Of a stretch of 64,000 bases of DNA, positions 53,954-62,463 are shown one piece after another; position 1 is the first letter of the stretch; every line of letters starts with the position of its first letter. The DNA comes from Brevibacterium sp. CCUG 69071 (GTDB lineage Bacteria > Actinomycetota > Actinomycetes > Actinomycetales > Brevibacteriaceae). The translations under genes and the position numbers were made by a program. The stretch lies in the NCBI RefSeq assembly GCF_021023135.1, contig NZ_PGFV01000001.1, forward strand, positions 620,001-684,000. Reading direction: 5' to 3'. The notes under the pieces were generated by a model, which ran no database searches, had not been told where the DNA came from, and saw only the letters and a list, made by a program, of their open reading frames with translations.

Positions 53954-54397
53954 TCAATCCGATCCGTCACGACTCGACCACTCGCTTCGCGTATGTTCAA
54001 GGGTCTGCTCGAGGAGTTGGCGCAGAACGTCGATGTCCACGTCGGACAGGCGCGTGAGATAGAGGCATGCGGTACCGTTCGTGTGTTTTCCGAGTTTCTC
54101 CACGAGCTCGGGCCATCTCTGCGGAAAGTCGCTTGTGAGATAGATGGTGTGCTTCGATGCGCCGGGGGAAAAGGCCAGCAGCGGCATTGTCCCGCTGTGT
54201 CCGGAATCGTAGCGATACTCGATCTCGCCGAAGCCGATGATCCGCGACGCCCACACTACAGGTGTATCGCCGGAGAATTCACCGAGGAGTTCGCACAGCC
54301 GATCAGCCTCGGCACGTCGTGGACCGCGCGCACGATCGAGCACCTCGCTGACAGGTTCGCCGGTCGGCCTCATCGCCGGCAGCTTCGACTTCGCCAC
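53954..54397 (-). CDS. DUF1801 (YdhG-like) protein
   Basis: A 147-residue soluble protein. VSEVLDRARGPRRAEADRLC, VVWASRIIGFGEIEYRYDSG, MPLLAFSPGASKHTIYL and HTNGTACLYLTRLSDVDIDV follow the DUF1801 pattern. GTG start at 54397 with AAAGGAG upstream. It converges on the isomerase-like gene with a 13-base gap. No function is established for the family. Confidence 0.86.
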   Translation of the reverse strand: MAKSKLPAMRPTGEPVSEVLDRARGPRRAEADRLCELLGEFSGDTPVVWASRIIGFGEIEYRYDSGHSGTMPLLAFSPGASKHTIYLTSDFPQRWPELVEKLGKHTNGTACLYLTRLSDVDIDVLRQLLEQTLEHTRSEWSSRDGSD

Positions 54398-54541
54398 GTG
54401 ATTCTCCTTTGACGCTGGTGTGTCCAGCCTAGTCGAGCCGATCACAGGAGAGGGGCGTTCCAGGTTTACTTAACATAATGTATATTATCGGCGTACGACG
54501 CAGAAGCCCTGACAGCGCTCGTCCAGACATCCGCACACAGA

Positions 54542-54579
54542 GATGGCCGCGAATGACTGATGTGTCATTCGCGGCCATC
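54542..54579 (-). terminator. Terminator of the Rpf-like gene
   Basis: Perfect 16-base arms (GATGGCCGCGAATGAC and complement) with loop TGATGT, 23 bases after the Rpf-like gene's stop. Confidence 0.82.
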
Positions 54580-54602
54580 GAGTGTCCTGTGTTCGCTTCG
54601 GC

Positions 54603-55049
54603 TCAGCTGCCGAGCCCGACGTTGCCGCCGAGGCCGACCTTGCCGTCGTCCTTCGAACCTCCGTCGTCCTTGGATCCGCCGCCGTCATCGGCTGCGCCGT
54701 TGGACTTCGTCAGCCCGGCCTTCTTGCCGCAGGTCGGCCATGCGCCGGGTCCCTGCTCCTTGAGGACCTTCTGAGCGATGCGGATCTGCTCCTTCTTGCT
54801 GTGCTGGTCCGCAGTGCCCGAACCGCCGAAGCCGTTCCAGGTCTGCTTCGAGAACTGGAGTCCGCCGTAGTAGCCGTTTCCGGTGTTGATGTCCCAGTCG
54901 CCGCCGGACTCGCATTCGGCGACCTTGTCCCAGACGCCTCCCGAGGCGGCCTGTGCAGGTGCGCTCATTCCGGTGAGTCCGGCTGCGGCGACCGCTCCGG
55001 CTCCCACGAGGAGCGCGGCCTTGCGAAGGCTTGTGCTGTAGAGGTTCAC
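54603..55049 (-). CDS. Resuscitation-promoting-factor-like secreted protein
   Basis: A 148-residue secreted muralytic enzyme. A signal peptide (LRKAALLVGAGAVAAAGLTG, cleaved near APAQAA) is followed by a lysozyme-like Rpf domain: VWDKVAECESGGDWDINTGN with the catalytic glutamate, then GYYGGLQFSKQTWNGFGG. The tail is a low-complexity Asp/Gly/Ser/Lys repeat with no LysM or other binding domain. I chose the GTG at 55049 because GGAG precedes it and it places the signal peptide correctly; an ATG at 55076 is possible. Acts on cell-wall peptidoglycan during growth or resuscitation. Confidence 0.93.
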   Translation of the reverse strand: MNLYSTSLRKAALLVGAGAVAAAGLTGMSAPAQAASGGVWDKVAECESGGDWDINTGNGYYGGLQFSKQTWNGFGGSGTADQHSKKEQIRIAQKVLKEQGPGAWPTCGKKAGLTKSNGAADDGGGSKDDGGSKDDGKVGLGGNVGLGS

Positions 55050-55085
55050 TGTCTCATCTCCGTAGTACGACTGCATTTCGGTTCT

Positions 55086-55122
55086 GTAACCCGGTCGTTA
55101 CCGAGCCGTTATACACCGTAAC
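55086..55122. promoter_or_regulatory. GTTAC/GTAAC cluster upstream of the Rpf-like gene
   Basis: Four pentamers: GTAAC (55086), GTTAC (55097), GTTAT (55108) and GTAAC (55118). GTTAC-N6-GTTAT is a direct repeat with the period reported for MtrA sites, and MtrA controls rpf-type genes in relatives. CCGTTA-N7-TAACGG is also a dyad. The factor is inferred. Confidence 0.35.
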
Positions 55123-55248
55123 GGATCTGGCTGGTCGAGTGAAACCAGATCGGCACGGATCCCATCAGAATCGACTCCGAGGAACCACAACGCGAACTGA
55201 GTGCCCCACGCTCGACTCCCCTGCTCGGACCTTCGTCACCGCAGCGTC

Positions 55249-57630
55249 TCACCGGGCCACGTACTGCGCCAGATAACGTGCCGTCAGCGTCGCATCCGAC
55301 GCCGAGGCGGACGCCACGAGTTCGGCGGGCGTGCCCTCGAACACGATGCGTCCACCATCATGACCGGCCCCGGGCCCGAGGTCGATGAGATGATCGGCAT
55401 GAGCCATCACCGCCTGATGATGCTCGATGACGATGACGCTGCGTCCCGAGTCCACAAGGCCGTCGAGCAACCGCAGCAGGGTATCGACATCGGCCAGATG
55501 CAGGCCCGTGGTCGGCTCGTCGAGGATGATCACCTGCGCGGCATCGGCAGCCTTGGCAGAGAGATGGGTGGCGAGCTTGAGACGCTGCCTCTCTCCCCCG
55601 GACAGAGTCGTCAGCGGCTGGCCGAGACTGAGATAGCCCAGCCCCACCTCGGCGAGGTTCTTCAGGATGGAAGTCACTGCGGGAATGCGCGCCTGACCGG
55701 TGCCGAAATGATCGAGAGCGTCGAGGACCGAAAGGTCGAGGACCTCCCGGATGTTCTTCTCCCCCAGCGTGTACACGAGAACCTCGGCCTGGAAGCCCTT
55801 GCCCTCGCACTCATCGCAGGGCGCGGACATGCCGGCCATCATCGCGAGATCCGAATAGATGATCCCGGCACCGTTGCACACCGGGCAGGCGCCCTCGGAA
55901 TTCGCACTGAACAGCGCAGGTTTGACTCCGTTTGCCTTGGCGAAGGCCTTGCGGATGGGTTCGAGCATTCCCGTATAGGTCGCAGGATTGCTCCGCCGCG
56001 ACCCCTTGATCGGTGCCTGGTCGATCATCACGACGCCGTCGCGCCCGCGCAGCGACCCCTCGATGAGAGTGCTCTTCCCGGACCCGGCCACGCCGGTGAT
56101 GACCGAGAGCACTCCGAGCGGGATGTCGACGTCGATCGCCTGCAGGTTGTGGGTGCTGGCTCCTCTGATCTCGAGGGCACCCGATAATGTCCGCACCGAT
56201 TCCTTGAGCGGCGCCGTGTACGAGAGATGCCGACCCGTCAGGGTGTCGCTCTCGCGCAGGGCCTCGACGCTGCCGACGAAGGTCACCTCTCCCCCGTTCG
56301 ATCCGGCCCCGGGCCCGAGGTCGACGATGTGATCGGCGATCGTGATGGTTTCCGGTTTGTGCTCGACGACGAGCACGGTGTTGCCCTTGTCGCGCAGTGC
56401 CAGCAGCAGCGCGTTCATCGCCTTGATATCGTGCGGGTGGAGGCCGATGGTCGGTTCGTCGAAGACATAGGTGACATCGGTGAGCGAGGATCCGAGGTGA
56501 CGGACCAGTTTGATCCGCTGCGCCTCTCCCCCGGACAGAGATCCGGCGGAGCGTTCGAGCGAGAGATAGCCCAAGCCGATGTCGACGAAGGCCTGCACAT
56601 CATGGCGCAGCGACTTCAGCAGCGGACCGGCCGACTTGCCGTCGATCCCGGACAGCCAGTCGAGGACATCGGAGATCTGCAGGGCGCACACCTCGGCGAT
56701 GGACTTCCCCGCCAGACGGGAGCCGCGGGCGGCGGCATTGAGCCTCGTCCCCTCGCATTCGGGGCACCGGGTGTAGACGACTGCTCGGTCGACGAAGGCC
56801 CTGATGTGCTTCTGCATGGCGTCGCGGTCCTTGGACAGGAAGGACCGCCGAATCCGCGGGATGAGGCCGTCGAAGGTCATGTTCGTCCCGCTGATGACGA
56901 TCTTCTCGCCCTCGGCGTAGAGGAGAATGGACCGTTCCTTCTCCGTGTAGTCGGCAATCGGCTTGTCCGGGTCGAAATAGCCGGACTCGGAGTAGAAGCG
57001 GGCGTTCCACCCGCCGGGTTTGTACCCGGGGATCGTGATCGCACCGTCGTTGAGGGACTTCGACTCATCGACGACCTCGGCGATGTCGATATCGGTGGCG
57101 GTTCCCATCCCCTCGCAGTGGGGACACATGCCTCCGTTGACGGAGAAGGTCTTGCGTTCGACCTGCTTGCCCTCCCCCTTGTCGATCGTCACCGCACCCT
57201 TGCCGCTGATCGTGGCGACGTTGAAGGAGTACGAGTTCGTCGATCCCAGGTTCGGTTCGGCGAATCGCGCGAAGAGTGTGCGCAGCTTCGCATTGATGTC
57301 GCTGACCGTGCCGACGGTCGAGCGCGGGTTCGCCCCGATCCGCTCCTGGTCGACGAGGATCGCCGTCGTCAGGCCCTCGAGGACGTCGACCTCAGGCCGG
57401 GCCATGGCCGGCATGAACCCCTGGACGAAGGCGCTGTAGGTCTCGTTGATCATCCGCTGCGATTCGGCGGCGACGGTGGAGAAGACGAGCGAGCTCTTGC
57501 CGGATCCCGAGACCCCGGTGAAGACCGTGAGCCGACGTTTGGGGATCTCGACGGAGACGTTCTTGAGGTTGTTCTCCCGGGCCCCGGTGACGCGGATGAC
57601 GTCGTGGGCATCGGCAGCGTGCACGGGCAT
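55249..57630 (-). CDS. UvrA-like ABC ATPase (excinuclease paralogue)
   Basis: A 793-residue UvrA-type protein with two ABC modules: Walker A in TVFTGVSGSGKSSLVF (about residue 40) and VITGVAGSGKSTLIEG (about 508), and signatures GSLSGGEAQRIKL and TTLSGGERQRLKL. Zinc-knuckle pairs are CPHCEGMG, CPECEGT, CPVCNGAG and CDECEGKG. At under 800 residues it is shorter than true UvrA (about 950) and lacks room for the UvrB-binding domain. It thus fits the UvrA2/DrrC class tied to drug or lesion tolerance. Its ATG overlaps the VOC gene stop (TGATG), showing coupling. Confidence 0.93.
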   Translation of the reverse strand: MPVHAADAHDVIRVTGARENNLKNVSVEIPKRRLTVFTGVSGSGKSSLVFSTVAAESQRMINETYSAFVQGFMPAMARPEVDVLEGLTTAILVDQERIGANPRSTVGTVSDINAKLRTLFARFAEPNLGSTNSYSFNVATISGKGAVTIDKGEGKQVERKTFSVNGGMCPHCEGMGTATDIDIAEVVDESKSLNDGAITIPGYKPGGWNARFYSESGYFDPDKPIADYTEKERSILLYAEGEKIVISGTNMTFDGLIPRIRRSFLSKDRDAMQKHIRAFVDRAVVYTRCPECEGTRLNAAARGSRLAGKSIAEVCALQISDVLDWLSGIDGKSAGPLLKSLRHDVQAFVDIGLGYLSLERSAGSLSGGEAQRIKLVRHLGSSLTDVTYVFDEPTIGLHPHDIKAMNALLLALRDKGNTVLVVEHKPETITIADHIVDLGPGAGSNGGEVTFVGSVEALRESDTLTGRHLSYTAPLKESVRTLSGALEIRGASTHNLQAIDVDIPLGVLSVITGVAGSGKSTLIEGSLRGRDGVVMIDQAPIKGSRRSNPATYTGMLEPIRKAFAKANGVKPALFSANSEGACPVCNGAGIIYSDLAMMAGMSAPCDECEGKGFQAEVLVYTLGEKNIREVLDLSVLDALDHFGTGQARIPAVTSILKNLAEVGLGYLSLGQPLTTLSGGERQRLKLATHLSAKAADAAQVIILDEPTTGLHLADVDTLLRLLDGLVDSGRSVIVIEHHQAVMAHADHLIDLGPGAGHDGGRIVFEGTPAELVASASASDATLTARYLAQYVAR

Positions 57631-58037
57631 CAGCGCTGCTGGATGCGGATCATGTTCCCCGCGGGATCGCGGAGGGCACAGTCGCGCAGACCGTAGGGCT
57701 GGTCCATCGGCTCCTGGACGATATCGGCGCCCTTGGCCTCCACCTCAGCGAACACCTCGTCGACGTCGGGACTGGCGAGCACGATCGCGGCGAAGCTGCC
57801 CTTGGCCATGAGCGATTCGATGACCTCGCGCTCATTCTCGCTGATCGTCGGGTCGGTGATGGCCGGGGTGAGGACGATCGAGGTGTCGGGTTGGCCCGCG
57901 GGGCCGACGGTCAGCCACCGCATCTGATCGGATCCGACGTCGAGGCGGACCTCGAAGCCGAGCACGTCACGATAGAAGGCGAGAGAGGCTTCGGCATCGG
58001 TGTGGGACAGGAAGCTGGCGTTGATTGTGATGTCCAT
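57630..58037 (-). CDS. VOC-family protein (glyoxalase/bleomycin-resistance fold)
   Basis: A 135-residue protein of two beta-alpha-beta-beta-beta modules. INASFLSHTDAEASLAFYRD and LGFEVRLDVGSDQMRWLTVG form the first; FAAIVLASPDVDEVFAEVEA and YGLRDCALRDPAGNMIRIQQ the second. The C-terminal DPAGNMIRI is the family's usual end. The ATG at 58037 has TAGGAT seven bases upstream, but it also lies 10 bases after the AraC gene, so it may be read from either. It overlaps the UvrA-like gene by one base. Short AraC plus VOC pairs are common in actinobacteria. Confidence 0.9.
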   Translation of the reverse strand: MDITINASFLSHTDAEASLAFYRDVLGFEVRLDVGSDQMRWLTVGPAGQPDTSIVLTPAITDPTISENEREVIESLMAKGSFAAIVLASPDVDEVFAEVEAKGADIVQEPMDQPYGLRDCALRDPAGNMIRIQQR

Positions 58038-58047
58038 GCCCGTCATC

Positions 58048-58479
58048 CTAGTCCGGCTCGGAACTCCGGACTTCTCGATTCCTGACCGGTCGGAGGACAT
58101 TCTTGACGATGAACGTCGGCAGATCGTGCTCCCCTGCCTCCAGGGCGCTGCGATACCGCCGTGGCGAGACTCCGACGAGTTCGCTGAACCGGGTGCTGAA
58201 GGTTCCGAGCGAGGAGAAGCCGACGGTGAAGCAGATATCGGTGATGCTCAGGTCTCCCCTGCAGATGAGCGCCATGGCACGTTCGATCCGTCGGGTCATC
58301 AGGTAGGAGTACGGCGATTCCCCGTATGCCGCCCGGAACCGGCGACTGAGGTGGCCGGCGGACATGTGGACGTCAGCGGCCAGCTCCTCCACGTTGAGCG
58401 GGCGGTCGAATTCCCTGTCGATGCGGTCGCGGACCCGTCGCAGGGCGATGAGCTGCGCGCGGCTCGCCGGGTCGATCAT
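58048..58479 (-). CDS. Short AraC-family transcriptional regulator
   Basis: A 143-residue protein that is essentially only the AraC DNA-binding domain. First helix-turn-helix: LNVEELAADVHMSAGHLSRR. Second: LSITDICFTVGFSSLGTFST followed by FSELVGVSPRRYR. There is no ligand-binding N-terminal domain. The ATG overlaps the APC transporter stop (ATGA), so translation is coupled. It probably regulates the VOC gene or the whole run, like other stand-alone AraC domains. Confidence 0.92.
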   Translation of the reverse strand: MIDPASRAQLIALRRVRDRIDREFDRPLNVEELAADVHMSAGHLSRRFRAAYGESPYSYLMTRRIERAMALICRGDLSITDICFTVGFSSLGTFSTRFSELVGVSPRRYRSALEAGEHDLPTFIVKNVLRPVRNREVRSSEPD

Positions 58480-59993
58480 CCCGTGTGGATTCCTCGCTTC
58501 AGGGTCTCCCCGCGGAAGAAGGCCGGGTTCTGCACGGATTGGATGACCATGATGACCGCACCGAGAACGAGCACCCCGATGCCCAGGACGAAGACCAGTC
58601 CGATGCCGAACACCGAGGAACCCGACCCGTAGTCGGGATCGAGTGAGTCGATGGCGGTGGTGACGAAGATGACGAGCAGAGTCACGCCCCCGACGAGAGG
58701 GAACAGGAAGCGGAAGAAGATGTTCTTCGGCGAGGCGAACAGCGAGCGGCGGTAGTACCAGATGCAGGCCAGTCCGGTGATCCCGTAGTAGAAACAGACC
58801 ATCAGACCCAGTGCGGTGATCGTGTCCCACAGGGCGTTCTCGGAGAGCAGCCGCATGACGACGTAGAAGATGATCGCGGCCGCCGCCGAGGTGATGGTGG
58901 CCACCGAGGGCGACTTGTAGCGTGGCGAGATGCTTCCGTACTTCTGCGGCAGGGCCCCGTAATGGCCCATCGCCAGGATCGTCCGTGACGGGGAGACCAT
59001 CGTCGATTGCAGTGACGCCAGCGAGCTCGAGAGCACGGCGACCGAGACGAGGACCGCGAAGGGGCCCATCACCGGCCCGGCCAGGGAGGCGAAGATCGAC
59101 TCCTGGTTCTCCGGGTTTCCGGCACCGAGGCCGTCGGTGCCGACGCCGGCGAAGGAGATCACCGCGATGGTGCAGGCGATGTAGATGATGACGATCGCGA
59201 TGATCGTGAGCATGGCTGCCCGCCCGGGTGTCTTCTCCGGGTCCTTCGCCTCCTCGTTCATCGTGATCACCGTGTCCCAGCCCCAGAACAGGAAGATCGA
59301 CAGGGACACGGCGGCTGCGACCGTGGAGAAGTCGCCGGCGGCCAGTGGGTTGAACCAGTCGAGACTCACGGGTGTGGGGTCGAAGGCGGTGCCGTTGGCC
59401 ACGTGCACGAGCGCGGCGATGACGAACCAGCCGAGCGCGAGGACCTGGAAGGCGACAAGCCAGACCTGTATCTTCTCGGTCGCCTCGACACCGCGATAGG
59501 AGATCCAGGCAGCGGCGGCGGTGAGGATCACGGTGACAGGGATGTTGATCCACAGCACTCGGGTGAGATCGGAGATGCTCGGGTCCCCGAAGATCTGCGC
59601 CAGCAGCAGGAAGAGGAAGTCCACGGCGACGGCGGCGAGGTTCGAGAGCACGAGCACGGTGGCCGCGATCAGCCCCCACCCGCCCATCCACCCCAACCAC
59701 GGCCCGAAGGCGCGGGTGGCCCAGGTGAAGGTCGTGCCCGAGTCCGGCATCGCCGAGTTGAGTTCCCGGTAGCCGAAGACGACGAGCAGCATCGGCACGA
59801 AGCCGATCAGCAGGATCGCGGGAGTGTGGACTCCGACCTCAGAGATCGTCGGACCCAGTCCCGAGGTCAGAGTGTAGGCGGGAGCGATGCAGGAGATGCC
59901 GATGATCGCTCCGCCGATCGCACCGATCTTTCCGGCCGAGAGCCCCTTCGAACTCAGTCCCGAGGAATCGACTCCGGCGGCTGCCTCAGGCAC
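58476..59993 (-). CDS. APC-superfamily amino acid/amine permease
   Basis: A 505-residue permease with about twelve helices. Signature regions are IGAIGGAIIGISCIAPAYTL (helix 1), PDSGTTFTWATRAFGPWLGW (helix 3 region), FLFWGWDTVITMNEEAKDPE (helix 6 region) and SSLASLQSTMVSPSRTILAM. The helix 1 and 6 patterns fit amino acid or polyamine uptake. The GTG at 59993 lies within the end of the amine oxidase gene (8-base overlap) with GGAG upstream, so oxidase and permease are co-translated; the permease likely imports the oxidase's amine substrate (inference). Confidence 0.93.
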   Translation of the reverse strand: MPEAAAGVDSSGLSSKGLSAGKIGAIGGAIIGISCIAPAYTLTSGLGPTISEVGVHTPAILLIGFVPMLLVVFGYRELNSAMPDSGTTFTWATRAFGPWLGWMGGWGLIAATVLVLSNLAAVAVDFLFLLLAQIFGDPSISDLTRVLWINIPVTVILTAAAAWISYRGVEATEKIQVWLVAFQVLALGWFVIAALVHVANGTAFDPTPVSLDWFNPLAAGDFSTVAAAVSLSIFLFWGWDTVITMNEEAKDPEKTPGRAAMLTIIAIVIIYIACTIAVISFAGVGTDGLGAGNPENQESIFASLAGPVMGPFAVLVSVAVLSSSLASLQSTMVSPSRTILAMGHYGALPQKYGSISPRYKSPSVATITSAAAAIIFYVVMRLLSENALWDTITALGLMVCFYYGITGLACIWYYRRSLFASPKNIFFRFLFPLVGGVTLLVIFVTTAIDSLDPDYGSGSSVFGIGLVFVLGIGVLVLGAVIMVIQSVQNPAFFRGETLKRGIHTG

Positions 59994-61338
59994 CGAGGAT
60001 CTTCTCCGCCGTCGCCCGCCCGATCCGTACGGCACCGTCGACATGCTGATAGCCCGCAGCGGCGATATCGGAGCTGGCGAAGTGGATGGGGCCGACCGGA
60101 TCGTTCTGGAATCGTCCCCAACGGTGGAGCCCGCCGAGGTCGTAGCTCGTCGCGTAGGCGCCTCTCGTCCATTCCTCCGAGCCGAAGTCCGAGAGGTAGA
60201 AGACCTCCGGGTCCAGTGCCTGCGGGCCGAGGAAATCGGCGAGGGATTCGAGGATGCGCTGCTTCCTCGTCTCCTCGTCGAGGGCGAACATCTCATCGGC
60301 GCGGACATCGGAGATGAAGCCGACGAGGGTGCCGCGCTCCTCCCCATGGTTCGTGTTGTCGTAGACCTCCTGCACCAGCTGGCCTGCGCCGAATCCGGTC
60401 CCGCACAGTCCTGCCTCACGCCAGAACGGACTCGGGTAGGTGGCATGGACCTTGATCACCAGTCCCATCGACTGATGCTGGTGGAAGATCTGCTGGAGGC
60501 GGGGCAGCTGGGGAACGTAGCTGATGCGCGAGTAGAGGTTCGGCGGCACCGCCACGATGACACTGCTCGCGCTCACACTCATCGTGTCCGTGTCGACGCG
60601 GACTGTGTCATCGGTCCAGTCGATGGTGCGGACGGGGCTGTCGAGCACGACGGTGCCTTCTCCGAGTTCGGCGGCCATCTGCTCGGACACCGATTGCATT
60701 CCTCCGACCACGCGCCGGTCGAGGATGAAGTGATCGTCGACGAGGTGGGTGAACGATCCCGCCGAGGCGGCCATGAGGATCGCCTGCAGCGCGGAGAATG
60801 CCGTGGTCGGCTTTGTGAGCATCCCACCGGCGATGAACATCCCGATGTTGGCGCAGGCGAGTTCATCCTCCGATTGGGACCGCAGCCAGTGGTGGAAGGA
60901 GATCGAATCGAGTTCCGCGGCTTCCGGGGCGTCCCACGGCGCATCGGGTCCGATGCGGGCGGCGAGTTCGTCGAGGAGGTCGATGAGTCGTGTCATCTCC
61001 GCCTGCGTCGACTCCCCCACCGGGAACATGTCTCCGGAGTAGACCGTGCGGGTGCCGTCGGGTGCGATGTAGACGCTGTCGCCGTCGCGGTGCCGCTGGT
61101 AGGTCTCCTTGCCCAGTTCTCGGACGAGGTCGAGGAGCGCAGTCTGGTCCGGGGAGATCCACTGGCCACCGATTTCGTACATCTGGCCATCGATGTGGTC
61201 AGTCCAGGTTCGGCCGCCCACTCGGTCTCGTGCTTCGAGGACGATCACCTCTCGCCCTGCGGCCTGCAGCCTGCGGGCCGCGCTCAGGCCGGTCGGTCCG
61301 GCTCCGACGATGACGACATCGCATGTTCGATCCGACAC
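59986..61338 (-). CDS. Flavin monoamine oxidase
   Basis: A 450-residue FAD amine oxidase. The N-terminal dinucleotide motif is VVIVGAGPTGLSAARRLQAA, then EARDRVGGRTWT and YEIGGQWISPDQ. Near the C-terminus YATSYDLGG and VDGAVRIGRATAEKILGA place the flavin-proximal substrate end. No signal peptide, so it acts in the cytoplasm and produces aldehyde, ammonia and peroxide. The GTG at 61338 has AAGGAG upstream; an ATG at 61401 is in frame but lacks one. Substrate could be putrescine, tyramine or another amine. Confidence 0.93.
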   Translation of the reverse strand: MSDRTCDVVIVGAGPTGLSAARRLQAAGREVIVLEARDRVGGRTWTDHIDGQMYEIGGQWISPDQTALLDLVRELGKETYQRHRDGDSVYIAPDGTRTVYSGDMFPVGESTQAEMTRLIDLLDELAARIGPDAPWDAPEAAELDSISFHHWLRSQSEDELACANIGMFIAGGMLTKPTTAFSALQAILMAASAGSFTHLVDDHFILDRRVVGGMQSVSEQMAAELGEGTVVLDSPVRTIDWTDDTVRVDTDTMSVSASSVIVAVPPNLYSRISYVPQLPRLQQIFHQHQSMGLVIKVHATYPSPFWREAGLCGTGFGAGQLVQEVYDNTNHGEERGTLVGFISDVRADEMFALDEETRKQRILESLADFLGPQALDPEVFYLSDFGSEEWTRGAYATSYDLGGLHRWGRFQNDPVGPIHFASSDIAAAGYQHVDGAVRIGRATAEKILGA

Positions 61339-61440
61339 AACGTTCTCCTTCGAAAGTTCCTCTTGTGTGCTCAGAGTAGCCAGGGAACAACGCCGTGCCA
61401 AGGCGGGTGCGCTCAGCCGGTCGACGGTGCGGAATCGGTA

Positions 61441-62400
61441 TCAGCGATAGTCGCTCACCTCGACCGGTGTTCCCGCCTCCTTGGCGCCGATGAAGGCCCA
61501 AGAATCGGGCAGGCTGCCGTCGATGTCGCTGATTCCGTAGACCTGTCCGAGCTCATGGGTGCTCAGTGTCCGCGTGTTGAAGCGGTGTCGGTCTGGATCG
61601 GCGGCCAGTGCCGCCACGGTGCGTCCGAGCAGGTGCGGTGTCTCGGAGATCGCGAAATCGGCCGGTGGGACCGAGCGTTCGGGGTCGAGCGCGTCGGCGG
61701 ACCAGGTCTCCTCGCTGGTGTCGAAGAGTTCGAGCATCATCTCCGACCGCAGCCATCCCGGAGTCACGGCCACCGCTGTGCCTCCCGCCTCGGCGAGTTC
61801 GTGCCCGAGGCCGAAGGCCAGCCGGCTTACAGCCGTCTTCGTCAGGTCGAGATAGATGCTCTCCCGGTAGTGCGTGTCGTTGAAGTCCTGCGTGCCGTCG
61901 GTGATCTCGATGTGCAGGCCGCCGGACTCCCGCACCAGCAGCGGCAGTGCGGCGTGGGCGGTGTTGAGGTGGGTGAGCAGGCCGGCTCGGAACAGCCGCA
62001 TCTCAGTGTCGAAGTCCGTGGTCCAGAATTTCTCGCCCCAATCGACATAGGCCTCTCCCCCGATGTCGTTGACGAGGATATCGAGGCGACCATGTCGGGC
62101 ATCGATCGTCGACACCACCTCGTCGACCTGGCCTCGATCGAGGTGATCGCAGACGAGGGCTTCGGCCTGCTCGCCCTCGCTCGTGATGAGTTCGGCGGTC
62201 TCGTCGATGGTCTCGCCTCGGCCGTAGTCGGAGGGATTCGAACGGGTGGATCGTCCGGTGCACCAGACGAAGGCACCGGACCGTGCGAGTTCGCGGGCGA
62301 TAGCTCGCCCGGCCCCGCGTGTGGCGCCGGCGACGAGAGCGATCCTGCCCTCCAACGGTCGAGCGCATGGTCGTGTGTGGTCTGTGTCGAGTGCAGTCAT
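61441..62400 (-). CDS. SDR-family oxidoreductase, atypical active site
   Basis: A 319-residue short-chain dehydrogenase/reductase. The cofactor site is ALVAGATRGAGRAIARELAR, and LDILVNDIGGEAYVDWGEKF gives the NAG-like motif. The normal YxxxK is displaced: the sequence reads SIYLDLTKTAVSRLA, with four residues between Tyr and Lys. That pattern is shared by a subgroup I recall from actinobacteria. The start is uncertain (ATG at 62400 or 62421). Divergent from a WYL regulator with a perfect operator between them; that regulator probably controls it. Confidence 0.88.
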   Translation of the reverse strand: MTALDTDHTRPCARPLEGRIALVAGATRGAGRAIARELARSGAFVWCTGRSTRSNPSDYGRGETIDETAELITSEGEQAEALVCDHLDRGQVDEVVSTIDARHGRLDILVNDIGGEAYVDWGEKFWTTDFDTEMRLFRAGLLTHLNTAHAALPLLVRESGGLHIEITDGTQDFNDTHYRESIYLDLTKTAVSRLAFGLGHELAEAGGTAVAVTPGWLRSEMMLELFDTSEETWSADALDPERSVPPADFAISETPHLLGRTVAALAADPDRHRFNTRTLSTHELGQVYGISDIDGSLPDSWAFIGAKEAGTPVEVSDYR

Positions 62401-62421
62401 GGCACCAGTCTGGAACCCCAT

Positions 62422-62456
62422 CCCTGACAGGGAATGTCAGGGTGGCCGACTATTCT
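62422..62456. promoter_or_regulatory. Operator and -10 between SDR and WYL-regulator genes
   Basis: CCCTGACA-GGGAA-TGTCAGGG (62422-62442) is a perfect inverted repeat. TATTCT (62451-62456) lies nine bases beyond it and seven bases before the regulator's ATG, an apparent leaderless promoter whose -35 zone is covered by the operator. This is a classic autoregulatory layout. Confidence 0.65.
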
Positions 62457-62463
62457 CGAAGAT

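Noticed and set aside
59887..62427. 846-codon open frame on the + strand
   Set aside because: It is antisense to the APC permease, amine oxidase and SDR genes, all of which carry clear family motifs; its translation looks like no protein and is a GC-skewed shadow.
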